DNA of 8,408 bases from Clostridiales bacterium (GTDB lineage Bacteria; Bacillota; Clostridia; Lachnospirales; CAG-274), in contig JAJQCI010000300.1 of NCBI GenBank assembly GCA_021202835.1, positions 1 to 8,408 of the forward strand, written 5' to 3'. Under the pieces are notes generated by a model. It was not told the DNA's origin and searched no databases. It saw only the letters and a program-made list of their open reading frames with translations. The position numbers and the translations under genes are program-made. Shown piece after piece: positions 6,606 through 8,408 of this stretch (position 1 is the first letter of the stretch; every line of letters starts with the position of its first letter).

Positions 6606-6642
6606 AAAACCTCTCGGAGCGATAAGCCCTGAGAGGTTTTTT
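6606..6642 (+). terminator. Bidirectional intrinsic terminator after metY
   Basis: AAAACCTCTC and GAGAGGTTTT form a perfect 10-bp stem around a 15-17 base loop, and TTTTTT follows. The A-tract on the other side lets it also terminate the ASCH gene on the minus strand. It is 32/37 identical to the tuf terminator at 7077-7113, so the two are homologous and did not arise independently. Confidence 0.9.
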
Positions 6643-6702
6643 CGGAAATTTTAACTATTCAATTATTTCTATGACAGTGCCTGAACCTTCTGCTCCGCCG
6701 GC
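6606..6702. repeat. Left copy of duplicated tuf 3' end plus terminator
   Basis: This is a direct repeat of 7077-7183. The terminator part matches at 32 of 37 positions. The coding-end part (6649-6702 against 7130-7183) matches at 44 of 54, with an 11-base gap between the two parts. Both copies keep the same order and orientation, about 475 bases apart, and bracket the ASCH gene. Confidence 0.85.
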
Positions 6703-6711
6703 GAAAATTTT
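6655..6711 (-). pseudogene. Remnant of an EF-Tu (tuf) 3' end
   Basis: In the tuf reading frame this stretch encodes KIFAGGAEGSGTVIEIIE and a TAG stop. It aligns with the true EF-Tu C terminus at 7136 onward, FAIREGGRTVGSGAVTEIIE plus stop, once about four residues are deleted. It has no start codon and no upstream tuf sequence, so it cannot be a gene. It overlaps the 3' end of the ASCH frame in a different register, and it is followed by a homologue of the tuf terminator. It is the decayed tail of a second tuf copy, or a duplicated insertion boundary. Confidence 0.8.
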
Positions 6712-7037
6712 ATGCCGACAACGCCGTATTTATGCTGTTTTTCCCTTGAATAATATTTATTCATATCACTTGCCGCCGCCGAAGAAATTTTTTTCTCTTC
6801 ATATCCGCACTCATCAAGAGGCAGATTTTCATAAAGCTCCTCAAATGACCCAAACACATATATTTTTTCAACAAGAACTCTCAGGCTTTCAGTCATATTC
6901 CTGCTGTTTACAAAGCAAATATAATCGCCTGTTTTTACGGCTTTTCTTTTTTCGTCATAAAGCCTCAGCTCAATTGACTTTCTGCCTGTCTTAACCAATT
7001 CAAAAGGCACGGGGTTTAATCTCATAATATGTTCCAT
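6669..7037 (-). CDS. Small ASCH-domain protein with a tuf-derived C-terminal tail
   Basis: This is a 122-residue protein whose first 110 residues fit a complete ASCH-domain protein. The N-terminal MRLNPVPFELVKTGRKSIELRLYDEKR (from residue 5) has the K-x-G-x-K-x-x-E-x-R pattern (Lys16, Gly18, Lys20, Glu23, Arg25). GDYICFVN, the SFEELYENLP segment (64-73) and the closing MNKYYSREKQHKYGVVGI (92-109) follow. ASCH domains resemble PUA folds and are thought to bind RNA or nucleotides; one E. coli member is an N4-acetylcytidine amidohydrolase. The exact role here is unknown. AAAGGGG lies 8 bases before ATG 7037. The last 12 residues (FSPAEQKVQALS) are translated out of frame from the tuf 3' remnant and are probably not part of the original protein. 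It lies downstream of tuf on the same strand, beyond the tuf terminator, so expression may depend on readthrough. Confidence 0.75.
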   Translation of the reverse strand: MEHIMRLNPVPFELVKTGRKSIELRLYDEKRKAVKTGDYICFVNSRNMTESLRVLVEKIYVFGSFEELYENLPLDECGYEEKKISSAAASDMNKYYSREKQHKYGVVGIKFSPAEQKVQALS

Positions 7038-7076
7038 ATATACAGCCCCTTTCGTTTACATCATTTTAATCATTCA

Positions 7077-7113
7077 AAAACCTCCCAAAGCGAGAAGCTC
7101 TGAGAGGTTTTTT
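7077..7113 (-). terminator. Intrinsic terminator of tuf
   Basis: On the minus strand, AAAACCTCTC pairs with GGGAGGTTTT: 10 bp with one G-U, a loop of about 16 bases and a following T-run. It begins about 22 bases after the tuf stop. A-tracts on both sides make it potentially bidirectional. It is homologous to the hairpin at 6606-6642. Confidence 0.88.
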
Positions 7114-7183
7114 ATAAAGAAATTATGAATTTTAATTATTCGATGATTTCTGTAACAGCGCCTGAACCTACTGTTCTGCCGCC
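7077..7183. repeat. Right (parental) copy of the tuf 3' end plus terminator repeat
   Basis: This is the intact partner of the degenerate repeat at 6606-6702. It contains the last 16 codons of tuf with its stop, the spacer and the terminator. A further short similarity (ATTTTAA just outside each terminator, at 6592-6598 and about 7063-7069) suggests the repeat may extend a little further left in both copies. Confidence 0.8.
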
Positions 7184-8323
7184 TTCACGAATAGCGAAAC
7201 GAAGACCCTTTTCCATAGCGATGGGCTGAATAAGTTCAACTTCCATTTCTACGTTGTCGCCGGGCATACACATTTCTACGCCTTCGGGAAGAGTGATAAC
7301 ACCTGTAACGTCAGTTGTTCTGAAATAGAACTGAGGACGGTAGTTTGTGAAGAAAGGCTTATGACGGCCGCCTTCATCAGCTGTCAAAACGTAAACCTGA
7401 CCCTTGAAGTGAGTATGAGGTGTGATTGTACCGGGCTTAGCAAGAACCTGGCCTCTTTCGATTTCTGTTCTCTGAACACCACGAAGGAGAGCACCGATGT
7501 TGTCGCCGGCCTGAGCATAGTCAAGCTGCTTACGGAACATTTCGATACCTGTTACAACAACTGTACGGGCTTCTTCTTTGATACCAACGATCTGAACGCT
7601 CTCGGAAATCTTAAGCTGGCCTCTTTCTACTCTGCCGGTTGCAACTGTACCACGACCTGTGATTGAGAAAACGTCTTCAACAGGCATAAGGAAAGGCTTG
7701 TCTGCGTCTCTCTCGGGTGTGGGGATTTCCTTGTCAACAACGTCCATAAGTTCAACGATGCCGTCAGCCCATTCACTTGAAGAATCCTGAAGAGCCTGAT
7801 AAGCTGAACCTCTAACGATGGGGCAGTCTTCGAAGCCGTATTCTTCAAGGAGCTCTGTGATTTCCATCTCAACAAGGTCAAGAAGTTCTTCGTCGTCAAC
7901 AATATAACACTTTTTCATGAAAACAACAATCTTGGGAACGCCTACCTGACGAGCAAGAAGTATATGCTCTCTTGTCTGAGCCATAGGACCGTCAGTAGCA
8001 GCAACAACGAGGATAGCACCGTCCATCTGAGCAGCACCGGTGATCATGTTCTTTACATAGTCGGCATGGCCGGGGCAGTCAACGTGAGCATAGTGTCTGT
8101 TAGCTGTCTCATATTCAACGTGAGTTGTGTTGATTGTTATTCCTCTTGCCTTTTCTTCGGGAGCCTTGTCGATCTTATCGAATTCTACGAATTCACCAAG
8201 GCCCTGCTTGTCGTGAAGAACCTTTGTGATAGCGGCTGTAAGAGTTGTCTTACCGTGGTCAACGTGACCGATTGTACCAATATTAACGTGCGGTTTTGTT
8301 CTTTCAAATTTAGCCTTTGCCAT
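7136..8323 (-). CDS. tuf: Translation elongation factor Tu with altered guanine-recognition motif
   Basis: EF-Tu delivers aminoacyl-tRNA to the ribosome as a GTP complex in the cytosol. The 395-residue frame is full length. The G domain (1 to about 205) has the P-loop GHVDHGKT (19-26), switch I RGITINT (60-66) and DCPGH (82-86) with catalytic His86. Domains 2 and 3 are conserved, including GRGTVATGRVERG (223-235), EGGRHKPF and YRPQFYFRTTDVTG. The exception is G4: NKCD is replaced by KKCY (137-140), so Asn and Asp, the two guanine-specifying residues, are both lost. G5 reads SAY (173-175), not SAL. The loop before it is about two residues shorter than in E. coli. The rest shows no decay and the frame is intact. 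AAGGAGG lies 10 bases before the ATG. The 85 bases upstream show no fusA end, so this may be a stand-alone copy. It may be a diverging paralogue; GTP binding by this protein is doubtful. Confidence 0.93.
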   Translation of the reverse strand: MAKAKFERTKPHVNIGTIGHVDHGKTTLTAAITKVLHDKQGLGEFVEFDKIDKAPEEKARGITINTTHVEYETANRHYAHVDCPGHADYVKNMITGAAQMDGAILVVAATDGPMAQTREHILLARQVGVPKIVVFMKKCYIVDDEELLDLVEMEITELLEEYGFEDCPIVRGSAYQALQDSSSEWADGIVELMDVVDKEIPTPERDADKPFLMPVEDVFSITGRGTVATGRVERGQLKISESVQIVGIKEEARTVVVTGIEMFRKQLDYAQAGDNIGALLRGVQRTEIERGQVLAKPGTITPHTHFKGQVYVLTADEGGRHKPFFTNYRPQFYFRTTDVTGVITLPEGVEMCMPGDNVEMEVELIQPIAMEKGLRFAIREGGRTVGSGAVTEIIE

Positions 8324-8382
8324 TTTGAAATTTCCTCCTTAAAAATAAAGTGTTATAGTCCTTATAATAACTCATTTAGACT

Positions 8383-8388
8383 ATTATA
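8383..8388 (-). promoter_or_regulatory. Possible -10 element of the tuf promoter
   Basis: A perfect TATAAT lies on the minus strand 59 bases before the tuf ATG. Its -35 partner would fall at or beyond the window edge and cannot be checked. Upstream sequence visible here is very AT-rich and shows no end of a preceding gene. This supports independent transcription of tuf, but is not proof. Confidence 0.4.
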
Positions 8389-8408
8389 TTAAATTTAGAA
8401 ACAAATTG

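Noticed and set aside
6606..7113. The two similar hairpins as an insertion sequence's terminal inverted repeats
   Set aside because: The repeats are direct, not inverted; no transposase lies between them, and the similarity continues into the tuf coding end.
7964..8392. Open frame on the plus strand opposite tuf, 142 codons
   Set aside because: It is a shadow of the highly conserved tuf G-domain coding region; its composition is the complement of EF-Tu codons.

Overview
The window looks like chromosomal DNA from an anaerobic, endospore-forming member of the Bacillota, most likely class Clostridia. The evidence is a sporulation gene pair (yqfC-yqfD), an MEP-pathway gene (ispE), a Firmicutes-type EF-Tu, strong AGGAGG-type ribosome binding sites, one clear TTG start, and a moderately AT-rich composition. 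Genus cannot be named from this stretch.

Layout. 1-1060 (minus): yqfC followed 9 bases later by the 5' two thirds of yqfD, which runs off the left edge; a sigma-E-like promoter lies upstream. 1126-3150 (plus): a sigma-A-type promoter back to back with the sporulation promoter, then a KdgF-like cupin, a Gph-type HAD phosphatase and a LysR-family regulator. 3167-4045 (minus): ispE, convergent with the LysR gene. 4046-4280: a divergent control region with one promoter for ispE and one for metF; just upstream of the metF promoter is a 17-bp TATAG-N7-CTATA palindrome with the geometry of a LysR-type MET-box. 4281-6570 (plus): metF and metY. 6606-8323 (minus side): tuf (EF-Tu), its terminator, a small ASCH-domain gene, and then a second, decayed copy of the tuf 3' end with its own terminator.

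How the genes fit together. MetY makes homocysteine and MetF makes the methyl-tetrahydrofolate used to methylate it, so the two supply both substrates of methionine synthase, which is not in the window. The putative MET-box suggests LysR-type control of metF. The LysR gene on the far side of ispE is a possible but unproven regulator.

The most unusual part is the right end. The EF-Tu reading frame is intact and conserved through the P-loop, switch and tRNA-binding regions, but its guanine-recognition motif NKCD reads KKCY, and the G5 motif SAL reads SAY. Downstream of it, about 100 bp comprising the tuf 3' end plus terminator is repeated imperfectly on the far side of the ASCH gene, and the ASCH reading frame ends out of frame inside that tuf remnant. 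This points to a past tuf duplication or insertion event at this locus. It may also mean that this tuf is a secondary, diverging copy.
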